This document shows, in pieces, positions 36,839 through 45,337 of a stretch of DNA of 64,000 bases. The DNA is from DAIRDK01 sp035403225 (GTDB lineage: Bacteria; Bacteroidota; Bacteroidia; Bacteroidales; FEN-979). The stretch spans positions 1-64,000 of the forward strand of contig DAONET010000003.1 in the NCBI GenBank assembly GCA_035403225.1. The letters are read 5' to 3'. The notes beneath the pieces were generated by a model. That model saw only the letters and a program-made list of their open reading frames with translations. It searched no databases and had not been told where the DNA came from. The position numbers were made by a program, and so were the translations under genes. Position 1 is the first letter of the stretch. Every line of letters begins with the position of its first letter.

Positions 36839-36879
36839 CCCTTACCCTTTACCAGGTCGGACCGGGCAAAGGGTAAGGG
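36839..36879 (-). promoter_or_regulatory. Stem-loop between atpE and atpF
   Basis: A perfect 12-bp inverted repeat, CCCTTACCCTTT (36839-36850) and AAAGGGTAAGGG (36868-36879), with a 17-nt loop. In the atp mRNA it lies 50 nt after the atpE stop and is not followed by a U-run, so it is not a full terminator. It may protect the atpE 3' end or attenuate transcription into atpF-H-A-G, which would favour the many c subunits needed. Confidence 0.7.
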
Positions 36880-36929
36880 ACACCGGGCCTGTCAACCAAC
36901 CGCTGACCTGACCGGCATGTGCTGCATAC

Positions 36930-37190
36930 TTAGATAAAGAGGATAAGCAGGCAGACGACAATAGCAAAAAATGCAACACCTTCGACGAGAGCGGCGGCGA
37001 TGATCATGTTCGAACGGATATCACCTACTGCTTCGGGCTGGCGCGCAATGGATTCCAGGGCGCTCTTACCGATGTTACCGATACCAAGACCGGCACCGAT
37101 CACAGCGATTCCTGCTCCTAATCCGGCTCCCATTTTTGCGATGGCGGCAAAATCACCGGCCAGCTGCAACAAGATTGCTAAAAATTCCAT
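36930..37190 (-). CDS. atpE: ATP synthase F0 c subunit
   Basis: An 86-residue two-helix proteolipid. The first helix is glycine-rich (GAGLGAGIAVIGAGLGIG), the polar loop is ARQPE, and the second helix carries the ion-binding Glu70 in ALVEGVAFF. The residue after this Glu is Gly instead of the Ser/Thr of Na+-binding c rings, so the ring most likely carries protons. It is flanked by a 55-nt gap to atpB and a strong hairpin downstream. Confidence 0.95.
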   Translation of the reverse strand: MEFLAILLQLAGDFAAIAKMGAGLGAGIAVIGAGLGIGNIGKSALESIARQPEAVGDIRSNMIIAAALVEGVAFFAIVVCLLILFI

Positions 37191-37245
37191 GTTTGTTGTT
37201 TTAATGATTGATTAGTATTCTGATTGATCAATTGCTTTATTCATG

Positions 37246-38382
37246 TTAATGTTTCTCCGGTTCCACCATGGCCAGCCCGAAATAGAGCGCCGACAGCAGG
37301 GTGAACACATATGCCTGGATGAATGCCACCAGCAGTTCGATAAGACTCATAAAGAGCATGAACGCGACGGAGACGACCGAGACCCCGTAACCAAATCCGA
37401 CACCAATCGCGCCAAAGATGAAGATCAGGCACACGAAGCCCAACTGAATGATATGGCCGGCCGTGATGTTGGCAAAGAGACGGATCATCAGGACGAAAGG
37501 TTTGGTGATGATGCCGATAATCTCCACGATAGGCATTAGTGGTAACGGAAACTTCAGCCACCAGGGTACGCCCGGCGTATTCACGATATCGATCCAGTAA
37601 TGTTTGGTCCCCGTGAAGCTGGTGATAAAAAAAGTAAACACTGCCATCACCATCGTAACGGCAATGTTACCGGTGACATTGGCCCCTCCGGGAAAAATCG
37701 GGATCATTCCGAGGAGGTTATTTAAAAAGATGAAAAAGAAAATCGTGAGCAGGTACGGCATAAATTTTTCATACCGTTTCTCGCCGATCGAACTTTTTGC
37801 AATATCATCACGAACGAAGAGAATTATCGGTTCAAACAAAGACTGAACACCGGTGGGAGCTTCGCCTTTGTTTTTGCGGTATCCCTTTGCGACGGAAAGG
37901 AAGATGACCAGCATCAGGGCGACACTGAAAAAGAGGGCCAGGACCGTTTTGGTGATTGAAAAGTCATATACCTTCGGTCCGGTTATGCCTGCCAGATCTT
38001 CCCGGACGATCTTCCCTTTCTGGGGGCCTTCCGGCTGAAGAACAAATCCTTTGTAAGAATGGGTGGGATTATGAAAAGCTGATGACCAGAAGGCATAAAG
38101 GCTTCCATCGTAAAACAGAATGACCGGAAGGGGAACGATGATATGTTTTTCTCCGATGCCGGCGATATGCCATTCGTGGTTATCAACCACATGTTCCATG
38201 ATCAATTCGCCGGCGTTGAACGATTCTTTTTCTTTTACTGCGGATGCGGTCTGACTTTCCATTGCGCTGACCGTCACCGTATCATTTTCGCCGGCATATG
38301 TTTGCCTGGGGACTGCCAGAAGTATCGTAAATAAGACCAGCAGGTTAAATAAACCGATGTTCCAGGTGAACCTCTTTATCAT
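37246..38382 (-). CDS. atpB: ATP synthase F0 a subunit
   Basis: 378 residues from the ATG at 38382 (an ATG five codons upstream, 38397, is also possible). The core has the essential Arg in LMIRLFANITAGHI and the terminal helices FIQAYVFTLLSALYF. The N-terminus is unusually long: a signal-peptide-like helix, then about 100 periplasmic residues (including HIIVPLPVILFYDG) before the first core helix, a form known from Bacteroidota. It is the first gene of the operon; the only promoter candidate (TAATATTG, 38411-38418) has one mismatch. No atpI, atpD or atpC lies upstream. Confidence 0.94.
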   Translation of the reverse strand: MIKRFTWNIGLFNLLVLFTILLAVPRQTYAGENDTVTVSAMESQTASAVKEKESFNAGELIMEHVVDNHEWHIAGIGEKHIIVPLPVILFYDGSLYAFWSSAFHNPTHSYKGFVLQPEGPQKGKIVREDLAGITGPKVYDFSITKTVLALFFSVALMLVIFLSVAKGYRKNKGEAPTGVQSLFEPIILFVRDDIAKSSIGEKRYEKFMPYLLTIFFFIFLNNLLGMIPIFPGGANVTGNIAVTMVMAVFTFFITSFTGTKHYWIDIVNTPGVPWWLKFPLPLMPIVEIIGIITKPFVLMIRLFANITAGHIIQLGFVCLIFIFGAIGVGFGYGVSVVSVAFMLFMSLIELLVAFIQAYVFTLLSALYFGLAMVEPEKH

Positions 38383-38461
38383 TTTATGACGTGGCATTTT
38401 TTCGAGGGTACAATATTACGAAAATTCGCTGAAAAGTGAAATCCGGGATGTCGGATTCCTG

Positions 38462-38824
38462 CTATTTCTTTCCCCCCGCGGGTGAATTTACCCAAAGGAT
38501 GGCCCGGGTATCGATGTTCAGATAAACAATCGCAGCTCCGTAATCTTCCCAGTGTTCGGTGTCGTACCAGTACATGCCGGGAGCCAGGGTATCGAATTTG
38601 ATATATCCGTTTTCATTGGTCACTCCTTCACTGAGGTAGAGATGTGACTGGAGGCTATCGGCTGAACCAGCCAGGTAAACCTTTTCCCAGGCAACAGCAC
38701 CGTTCGGGCTCATCACACGCAAGGTCAACATTCCCGGAGTGGCTTCATCATTACTGCAAGACGTCAAGAATAACGAGGCATTCACGAGTACAAAAGCAAG
38801 AATCAGAATAACAGATTTCTTCAT
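38462..38824 (-). CDS. Small lipoprotein, unknown function
   Basis: A 120-residue lipoprotein: MKKSVILILAFVLVNASL, then lipobox FLTSC (Cys23). The mature part resembles a single transthyretin-like/carboxypeptidase-regulatory beta-sandwich (LTLRVMSPNGAVAWEKVYLAG, then GYIKFDTLAPGMYWY). ATGs at 38824 and 38833 are possible; the first gives a normal 20-nt leader from the box at 38847-38854. No partner is evident. Confidence 0.7.
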   Translation of the reverse strand: MKKSVILILAFVLVNASLFLTSCSNDEATPGMLTLRVMSPNGAVAWEKVYLAGSADSLQSHLYLSEGVTNENGYIKFDTLAPGMYWYDTEHWEDYGAAIVYLNIDTRAILWVNSPAGGKK

Positions 38825-38846
38825 GTTCAGCATTTAAATCAGACTA

Positions 38847-38854
38847 CAAAGTTA
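38847..38854 (-). promoter_or_regulatory. -7 promoter box (TAACTTTG) for the small lipoprotein
   Basis: Minus-strand TAACTTTG fits TAnnTTTG; leader about 20 nt. It is divergent from the tolC-type promoter at 38925-38932. Confidence 0.5.
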
Positions 38855-38924
38855 AAAATTTTGTAACATGTTTCTCTTTCCGGCGTCTATACAGGTTAAA
38901 TTCTTTCCATCTTCCGGAATTTAC

Positions 38925-38932
38925 TATCTTTG
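38925..38932 (+). promoter_or_regulatory. -7 promoter box (TATCTTTG) for the efflux operon
   Basis: TATCTTTG fits TAnnTTTG and lies 51 nt upstream of the TolC-type ATG at 38984. Confidence 0.5.
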
Positions 38933-38983
38933 AGCGGTTAAAACATTCCGGACGATTAACCGTTAATAATAGAAAACCTACTT

Positions 38984-40438
38984 ATGCGTGCATTTCCCTT
39001 TTCGTTGATTCGTTCCGGTTCCTTGTTCATTGCATTTTTCCTGTGTGTTTCTTCGGGTTTTTCGCAAAAATTGTGGACGCTTGAGGATTGCATCCAGTAT
39101 GCTATGGACAACAACCTGGATATCAAGAAACAGATTCAGACGGTCCAGTCGAATAAGGCTTCTTTATTGCAGACAGGACTGAGCGCCCTTCCCACCCTCA
39201 ATGCAGGGGCTTCCAACATCTGGAACTGGGGACAAACGATTGATCAGTATACCAACCAGTTTGCCACCACGAATGTAAGGAGTAACAACTTCAGTGTTTC
39301 CACCCAGGTAACGATCTTCAACGGACTTCAGAAGGTCAATACTATCCGGCAAAACCAGATCGACCTGATGGCCAGCAGGTATAACCTGGATGTCATTAAA
39401 AACAACATCTCCCTGTCGGTGGCCGGCTTTTACCTCGATATTTTGTTCAACTACGAACTGGTGGATGTCGCCCGTGCCCAACTGGCCATCACTCGTGATC
39501 AGGAAGACCGGATGAATAAACTGGTGGAAGCAGGTTCTTCCGCCAAAGGGGATTTGCTGAATATCCAGGCACAACGTGCTGCTGAAGAACTATCGGTGAT
39601 CCAGGCCGAAAACAACCTGGAGATATCCCTGTTATCGCTCCAGCAGTTGATCGACCTGCCTGTATCAAAAGATTTTGCGGTAGAAAGGCCCAACCTGAAA
39701 ATGGTCGATCCCCCTTCCGGGATGATCACTTCCGACCATATTTATGAACAAGCGCTTTCGTCGAGGCCCGAAATCAAAGAATCGGAACTGAAAGTCAAAA
39801 GCGCTGAAAAGGGAGTAGCTATCGCCCAGGGCGCCATGTCCCCCTCCCTCTATTTCGGCGGAACCTGGGCTACCGGTTATTCAGGGGCAGCCAAGGAGAT
39901 CAATCCCAATATTGACCCTGTCACTACCCTTTACCCGGTCGGCATTACTCAAAATACCAGGGATACCGTTTGGGGATTCAACAATCAGTATTCATACCGG
40001 ACCATCTCCTTCAATGATCAGTTTCACAATAACGACAACAAATCCCTGGGCTTCAGCCTGAATATACCCATTTTCAATGGATGGCAAGTCCATAACGCTG
40101 TTTCGCAGGCCAAGATCCAGAAAAATATCGCCGAGCTGAACCTGGAAACGCAAAAGCGGGAACTCCGGAAAATCATTGAACAGTCGTGGACCGACGCCAC
40201 CGCCGCCCATAAGAAATTCTTTTCTTCGCAGGAAAAGGTGAGGGCACAGGAAGAATCCTTTAAGTACACGACCCAGAAATTTGATGTCGGGATGTCGACA
40301 TCCTTCGATTATAACAACAGCAAAAAAGAGCTAACCACTTCCCAGTCGGAACTGCTTCAGGCAAAGTACGATTACATCTTCAAAATCACTATTCTAGACT
40401 TTTATATGGGTAATCCCATCCACATCGTACGTGAATAA
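38984..40438 (+). CDS. TolC-family outer-membrane efflux protein
   Basis: A 484-residue outer-membrane channel subunit with a signal peptide (1-28). Two repeats of the outer-membrane efflux domain are visible: LTLEDCIQYAMDNNLDI-like start, then a long helical region, and a second half with SRPEIKESELKVKSAEKGVAIAQGAMSPSLYFG. It forms a trimeric exit duct for the adaptor encoded 12 nt downstream. No inner-membrane ABC or RND pump gene follows in this operon, so the substrate is unknown. Confidence 0.9.
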   Translation: MRAFPFSLIRSGSLFIAFFLCVSSGFSQKLWTLEDCIQYAMDNNLDIKKQIQTVQSNKASLLQTGLSALPTLNAGASNIWNWGQTIDQYTNQFATTNVRSNNFSVSTQVTIFNGLQKVNTIRQNQIDLMASRYNLDVIKNNISLSVAGFYLDILFNYELVDVARAQLAITRDQEDRMNKLVEAGSSAKGDLLNIQAQRAAEELSVIQAENNLEISLLSLQQLIDLPVSKDFAVERPNLKMVDPPSGMITSDHIYEQALSSRPEIKESELKVKSAEKGVAIAQGAMSPSLYFGGTWATGYSGAAKEINPNIDPVTTLYPVGITQNTRDTVWGFNNQYSYRTISFNDQFHNNDNKSLGFSLNIPIFNGWQVHNAVSQAKIQKNIAELNLETQKRELRKIIEQSWTDATAAHKKFFSSQEKVRAQEESFKYTTQKFDVGMSTSFDYNNSKKELTTSQSELLQAKYDYIFKITILDFYMGNPIHIVRE

Positions 40439-40450
40439 AAATCCATTGAT

Positions 40451-41833
40451 ATGACTTCTGCTAAATCGAAAAAAAAGTTGTGGCTCATCATTGGTGGTGT
40501 GGTCATCCTGACCGTTATCATCATCCTGGCCGTTGTCAAAGGACAAAATACCGAAGGCGTCAAAGTAGCTACTGAAAAAGCAGCCAAAAGAACCATCACC
40601 CAAACCGTGTCGGCCAATGGCAAGATCCAACCGGAAAAAGACATCAAGATCAGCCCTTATATTTCAGGTGAAGTGATCGACCTGACAGTAAAAGAGGGAG
40701 ATCAGGTAAAGAAAGGCGACCTGCTGGCCAAGATCGATCCCGAGATCTATATCTCTTCCTACGATCAAAGTGTTGCCAGCCTGAATACCCAGAAAGCCAA
40801 CGAAGCCAATGCCCGTGCACGGCTTGCCCAGCTCAAGGCCCAGTATGATAATCTCCGGCTGACTTTTGAGCGCCAGCAAAAACTCTTTAACCAGAATGTG
40901 ATTTCACAGGCTGACTTTGACCAGGCAAAAGCCTCTTTCGAAGTAGCCAAAGCTCAGGTCGCTGCCGGCGAAGAAGATATCCGGGCCTCTGAATACATGG
41001 TCAAGAGTTCGGAAGCGGCCATGAAACAAGCCAAAGAAGACCTCACCCGGACAGCCATTTTTGCCCCGAATGATGGAACGGTTTCCAAACTCAGCGTGGA
41101 AAAGGGAGAACGGGTGACCGGCGCCTCCCAGTTCTCCAGCGGTACGGAGATCATGCGTATTGCCAACCTGAATGAGATGGAAGCCCAGGTAGAAGTGAAT
41201 GAAAACGATATTGTCCGCGTAGGCCTGGGCGATACCACTTTGATCGAAGTGGATGCTTATCTCAACCGTAAATTTAAAGGAATCGTGACGGAAATTGCCA
41301 CCTCGGCCAACACCTCCGGAACCACCACGGTCGACCAGGTGACCAATTTCAATGTGAAGATTCACATCCTGAAAGAAAGCTACCAGGATTTGCTGGATCC
41401 TGCTCATCCCGATTATTCTCCTTTCCGTCCGGGAATGTCAACCACCGTTGAGATTCAGACCGAAACAGCTTATCGCGTGATTACCCTGCCGATTCAGGCC
41501 GTTACTACCCGGATGGCACAGGATTCCCTCAATAAGATGAAAGAGAAGGGCAAAGATGTTCCCACCGACCATGGTGATGTCAGCCTGGTAACCACCCAGC
41601 AAAAATCGGATAAGATCCAGGAATGCGTGTTCGTGTTTTCCAACGGGAAAGCGATTAAGAGAGACGTAAAGACCGGCATTCAGGATAACACGTATATCCA
41701 GATACTGTCAGGACTGAAAGGGGACGAAGAAGTCATTACCGCTCCCTATTCAGCTGTATCAAAAACCCTCAAAGACGGAGATGTTGTAAAAAAAGTCGAT
41801 AAAAAAGACCTGTTCACAACCACTTCCAAATAA
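40451..41833 (+). CDS. HlyD/MacA-type periplasmic adaptor (membrane fusion) protein
   Basis: A 460-residue adaptor: one N-terminal membrane helix (about 11-32), a lipoyl-like domain (VSANGKIQPEKDIKISPYISGEV), a long helical hairpin (about 100-200), the second lipoyl half (TAIFAPNDGTVSKLSVEKGERV), and beta-barrel and membrane-proximal domains. It resembles MacA, the partner of MacB-type ABC transporters. The pump gene itself is absent here. It overlaps tsaB by one base as TAATG. Confidence 0.9.
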   Translation: MTSAKSKKKLWLIIGGVVILTVIIILAVVKGQNTEGVKVATEKAAKRTITQTVSANGKIQPEKDIKISPYISGEVIDLTVKEGDQVKKGDLLAKIDPEIYISSYDQSVASLNTQKANEANARARLAQLKAQYDNLRLTFERQQKLFNQNVISQADFDQAKASFEVAKAQVAAGEEDIRASEYMVKSSEAAMKQAKEDLTRTAIFAPNDGTVSKLSVEKGERVTGASQFSSGTEIMRIANLNEMEAQVEVNENDIVRVGLGDTTLIEVDAYLNRKFKGIVTEIATSANTSGTTTVDQVTNFNVKIHILKESYQDLLDPAHPDYSPFRPGMSTTVEIQTETAYRVITLPIQAVTTRMAQDSLNKMKEKGKDVPTDHGDVSLVTTQQKSDKIQECVFVFSNGKAIKRDVKTGIQDNTYIQILSGLKGDEEVITAPYSAVSKTLKDGDVVKKVDKKDLFTTTSK

Positions 41834-42540
41834 TGCCACTGATCGTTCACCTTGAAACTGCCACGCGGATTTGTTCTGTCGCATTGGCAAAAAACGGTAC
41901 GTTGATCTCGCTGAGGGAATCCGCCACTCCGAATGTCCATTCATCGAAATTGACCCATTTTATCGACGAGGTTTTTCAGGAATCGGGGCTTCCCGTTTCG
42001 GCTCTTGATGCCGTCGCCGTAAGTATGGGACCCGGATCATACACCGGACTTCGTATCGGGGTTGCTGCTGCCAAAGGACTCTGTTATGCTCTTGATAAAC
42101 CGTTGATTGCCGTGCCCACGTTGCAGGCAATGGCAGCCGGGATGTTGGCGAAACACCCCACCGTTCCCGGCAAAGGAAAGCAATACCTGTGCCCGATGTT
42201 GGATGCCCGGAGGATGGAGGTTTATTGCAGCGTTTATGACGATCGGTTGCGGGAGGTGCGTTCCACCCAGGCCGAAATCATCGATGAAAATTCATTCGCC
42301 AGGGAACTTCAGGGAGCCATGATCCTCTTTGGAGGAGAGGGAGCAGATAAATGCCGGACGGTTATTTCCCCCTATCCCAATGCCAGTTTTCTGGAAAAGT
42401 TTGAGACCTCTGCTGCATTCATGATCCCGTTGGCGCTAAACCGTTTTCATTCGGGTCTTTTCGAAGATCCTGCTCATTTCGAGCCGTTCTATCTGAAAGA
42501 ATTTGTCGCCGGAAAACCAAGAGTAAAGGGCTTGCGATAA
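41833..42540 (+). CDS. tsaB: tRNA threonylcarbamoyladenosine (t6A) biosynthesis protein TsaB
   Basis: A 235-residue TsaB of the ASKHA fold. It has an N-terminal IHLETATR-like strand and the VSMGPGSYTGLRIGVAAAKGL nucleotide-domain signature. TsaB scaffolds TsaD and TsaE in making t6A at position 37 of ANN-decoding tRNAs. Its ATG overlaps the adaptor stop, so it is cotranslated with an unrelated efflux gene. Confidence 0.94.
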   Translation: MPLIVHLETATRICSVALAKNGTLISLRESATPNVHSSKLTHFIDEVFQESGLPVSALDAVAVSMGPGSYTGLRIGVAAAKGLCYALDKPLIAVPTLQAMAAGMLAKHPTVPGKGKQYLCPMLDARRMEVYCSVYDDRLREVRSTQAEIIDENSFARELQGAMILFGGEGADKCRTVISPYPNASFLEKFETSAAFMIPLALNRFHSGLFEDPAHFEPFYLKEFVAGKPRVKGLR

Positions 42541-42560
42541 TACTCCTTTCTCATAATGAT

Positions 42561-42568
42561 TACTTTTG
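42561..42568 (+). promoter_or_regulatory. -7 promoter box (TACTTTTG) immediately before ispG
   Basis: TACTTTTG fits TAnnTTTG but lies only 4 nt before the ispG ATG. Transcription from it would start at about 42571, giving an almost leaderless mRNA, unless the match is accidental. Confidence 0.4.
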
Positions 42569-42572
42569 CTGT

Positions 42573-43694
42573 ATGAAGAACGCTTTATTCAGCAGATCGG
42601 AAACCCGGGTGGTTCATATCGGGGATGTTCCGATGGGAGGCAACTACCCTGTCAGGGTGCAGTCGATGACGAATACCGACACGATGGACACCATCGCCAC
42701 GGTAGAGCAGGCCATCCGAATGATCGAAGCCGGATGTGAATATGTCCGAATCTCCGCTCCCGGGATGCGGGAAGCAGAGAATCTCCGGAATATCAAAGCA
42801 ACCTTGCGGGACCGGGGTTATACCACCCCCCTGATCGCCGACGTTCATTTCAATCCGAACATCGCTGAAGTAGCCGCGACCATTGTGGAGAAAGTACGGA
42901 TCAACCCGGGTAATTATACCGCCGACCGTCTCACCGCGCTTCTCGGTATCTGCAAAGCCCATGGCACAGCCATCCGGATCGGGGTGAATCATGGCTCTCT
43001 CTCCGAACGGATCGTGCAACAATATGGCGATACCCCCGAAGGAATGGTGGAATCGGCGCTGGAATATGCCCGGATTTGCCGTGATTTCAGCTTTGATGAG
43101 TTGGTTTTGTCGCTCAAAGCAAGTAACACCCGTGTCATGATCGCCGCCAACCGGCTGTTAACGGAGCGCATGAAGGAAGAAGGGATGGATTATCCCCTCC
43201 ACCTGGGCGTGACGGAAGCGGGCGCCGGCGACGACGGGCGGTTGAAATCCGCCATTGGTATCGGCAGTCTGTTGGCCGATGGCATCGGGGATACGATCCG
43301 TGTTTCCATTACCGAAGACCCGGAATTCGAGATTCCTGTCGCCTATGGTATCCTGCAGGCCACCGGACGGCGGATCACCCGGACCGAATACATTGCCTGC
43401 CCCTCCTGCGCCCGCACCCTGTTCAATATTCAGGAAACGCTGAAGAAAGTCCAGGCTCAGACTTCGCACCTGAAAGGACTGAAAATCGCCGTCATGGGAT
43501 GCATTGTCAACGGACCCGGCGAGATGGCAGATGCCGATTACGGGTACGTAGGCTTTGGAAAAGGGAAAATCTCGCTGTATAAAGGCAAAAACATGATCAG
43601 AAGAGGCATTTCAGAAACCAATGCGGTAGATGAACTAATAACACTGATCAAAGAAAACGGGGACTGGAAAGAAAAGGAAAACGGGGGTAACTAA
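42573..43694 (+). CDS. ispG: 4-hydroxy-3-methylbut-2-enyl diphosphate synthase (IspG/GcpE), short form
   Basis: A 373-residue [4Fe-4S] enzyme of the MEP isoprenoid pathway that converts MEcPP to HMBPP. The TIM-barrel half (about 10-255) has VRVQSMTNTDT and HLGVTEAGAGDDG. The iron-sulfur half has Cys276, Cys279 (CPSC), Cys310 (MGCIVNGPGE) and Glu317. Most Bacteroidota IspG proteins are of the long, roughly 600-residue type with an extra domain between these halves; here they are joined directly after about residue 255. All cluster ligands are present, so it should be active. Confidence 0.95.
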   Translation: MKNALFSRSETRVVHIGDVPMGGNYPVRVQSMTNTDTMDTIATVEQAIRMIEAGCEYVRISAPGMREAENLRNIKATLRDRGYTTPLIADVHFNPNIAEVAATIVEKVRINPGNYTADRLTALLGICKAHGTAIRIGVNHGSLSERIVQQYGDTPEGMVESALEYARICRDFSFDELVLSLKASNTRVMIAANRLLTERMKEEGMDYPLHLGVTEAGAGDDGRLKSAIGIGSLLADGIGDTIRVSITEDPEFEIPVAYGILQATGRRITRTEYIACPSCARTLFNIQETLKKVQAQTSHLKGLKIAVMGCIVNGPGEMADADYGYVGFGKGKISLYKGKNMIRRGISETNAVDELITLIKENGDWKEKENGGN

Positions 43695-43702
43695 GAGGCG
43701 AA

Positions 43703-44647
43703 TCACCATCGTTTATTTTCACCGCATACCACCCGGAGAGCCTGTGGTAAGATCCCGAACGTAAAGGGGGTATACCCCACCGATTCACCATCCACCTCCA
43801 TGAAGATCTGTTTCGATGACTCCACCGTAACGGTCTTTCCTCTGTAAGTACTGACAATAGGCAAGTTGACCAGCGTTCCATCATAAAGCTTTGTGGCATA
43901 GCGAATTGCCATCAACTTGGAAGTTTTCCGGATCAAGGTGATATCCAGCAACCCGTCATCGGGAATAGCATAGGGAACCTGCATCATCCCGTTGCCGCTG
44001 TATTTACAAATACCCACGTTCATAGAGAAGAGGTCTCCCCTGAACACTTCCCGGCCATCAATGGTGACAACCGCATCTGGGAAACGGAACTGCAGGAGGC
44101 TGGCAAAAACAAAATAAAGATAGCTGAGCGGTCCTCCCATCCCTTTCATTTTCTGGAGATTGGTCTTATGAGCTACGAGGGCATCGTACCCCAGACCTGC
44201 CACATTGAGAAAATACCGGATGCATGATTGTTCGTCATAAGAGTATTGAACCTTGCCGACATCCTGCAGCAACGTTCTTTTTTTCCGGATAATTTCAACA
44301 GCCTCTCTGAACTGAATGGGAATCCCCAGGGTACGGCACCAGTCGTTACCACTTCCGATAGGGATCATCCCCACCGTGATTCCCGAGGGTTCACAATAAG
44401 GCTGTTTGAAGATGCCGTTGGCCACTTCGTTTAGGGACCCGTCGCCACCGGCGACGATCACGTTCCGGTATCCCTCTTTAATGGCTTCCGCTACCAACTG
44501 ATCAGCATGGCCTGGAAATTCAGTGAAAACGCTCCGAACATCGACACCGGCATTGGAAAGAAGGTCAGAAACAGCCGGCCACTCCTGACCTGCCTTGCGA
44601 ATTCCGGCATTGGGATTTACGATTGCGATCCACCTGTCATTCGCCAT
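43703..44647 (-). CDS. Diacylglycerol/lipid kinase family protein (YegS-like)
   Basis: A 314-residue protein from the ATG at 44647 (an ATG six codons earlier exists). The catalytic domain has IVNPNAG, the nucleotide motif GGDGSLNEVANG and PIGSGNDWCRTLGIP. The C-terminal domain carries the phosphate-transfer Asp region (AIPDDGLLDI). It phosphorylates a membrane lipid such as diacylglycerol, sphingosine or ceramide; the substrate is not set by sequence, and sphingolipids are common in this phylum. It is convergent with ispG, 8 nt apart. Confidence 0.9.
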   Translation of the reverse strand: MANDRWIAIVNPNAGIRKAGQEWPAVSDLLSNAGVDVRSVFTEFPGHADQLVAEAIKEGYRNVIVAGGDGSLNEVANGIFKQPYCEPSGITVGMIPIGSGNDWCRTLGIPIQFREAVEIIRKKRTLLQDVGKVQYSYDEQSCIRYFLNVAGLGYDALVAHKTNLQKMKGMGGPLSYLYFVFASLLQFRFPDAVVTIDGREVFRGDLFSMNVGICKYSGNGMMQVPYAIPDDGLLDITLIRKTSKLMAIRYATKLYDGTLVNLPIVSTYRGKTVTVESSKQIFMEVDGESVGYTPFTFGILPQALRVVCGENKRW

Positions 44648-44734
44648 GTCGCTTGATTCATTCATCCAACCTTATTTTACTGTCGGCGAAGGTAATCATT
44701 TTTACTTTTTGTACCTTTATCCAAATCATATCAT

Positions 44735-45337
44735 ATGAAACGGGTATTGATCATCGGGGCAATAACCTTATGGACAGCCGGAATGGCCTTTGCACAAGGG
44801 GTGCCGTTAACCGCGAAATATTTCAATAAAACAGAAGCAGGATATGCCTTTGGGATCGGAAAATTTCAGAATAATATTATTGATGGTATCCGGACGCATA
44901 CCAACAACGACCAGACTATCATCTCGTTACAAACAATCAACGGGTTCATGTTCAACGACCGGGTCGGACTGGGAGCGGGCTTCGGAATAGAATTTTGGGA
45001 AAAGGGAATGTTTTATCCCCTATTCGCTCAGCTCAGTTATTACCTTAAACCTGCGCCAACGACTTTTTATGCCAACGCGAGTCTGGGATATGGTTTCGGG
45101 AACCGGGATGAAACAACCTATTATGCCTCTGCAACCGGGGGAACGATGTTCAACATCGGGATCGGGTATGCAAAAGAGATTTCTCCGCGATTCCGCTTCC
45201 ATTTTGAGGTTTGCTATCAGAACCAGGCTCTTCAATCAGCCTATAATGTTTATATAAAGGACACGCTCCGTTCGCAGGTTGATTATAAAATAGCCCTGAG
45301 TTTCATTGGGTTCCGGCTGGGGATCCATTTCAAGTAG
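44735..45337 (+). CDS. Outer-membrane beta-barrel protein, unknown function
   Basis: A 200-residue protein with a signal peptide (1-20, ending AFAQ). The mature part is a series of amphipathic strands rich in Gly, Tyr and Phe and ends GFRLGIHFK, as for a small barrel. Upstream there is only a one-mismatch -7 box (TACCTTTA, 44712-44719). It overlaps the convergent O-antigen ligase gene by 8 nt. It is not closely related to the barrel protein at 6072-6656 by eye. Confidence 0.65.
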   Translation: MKRVLIIGAITLWTAGMAFAQGVPLTAKYFNKTEAGYAFGIGKFQNNIIDGIRTHTNNDQTIISLQTINGFMFNDRVGLGAGFGIEFWEKGMFYPLFAQLSYYLKPAPTTFYANASLGYGFGNRDETTYYASATGGTMFNIGIGYAKEISPRFRFHFEVCYQNQALQSAYNVYIKDTLRSQVDYKIALSFIGFRLGIHFK

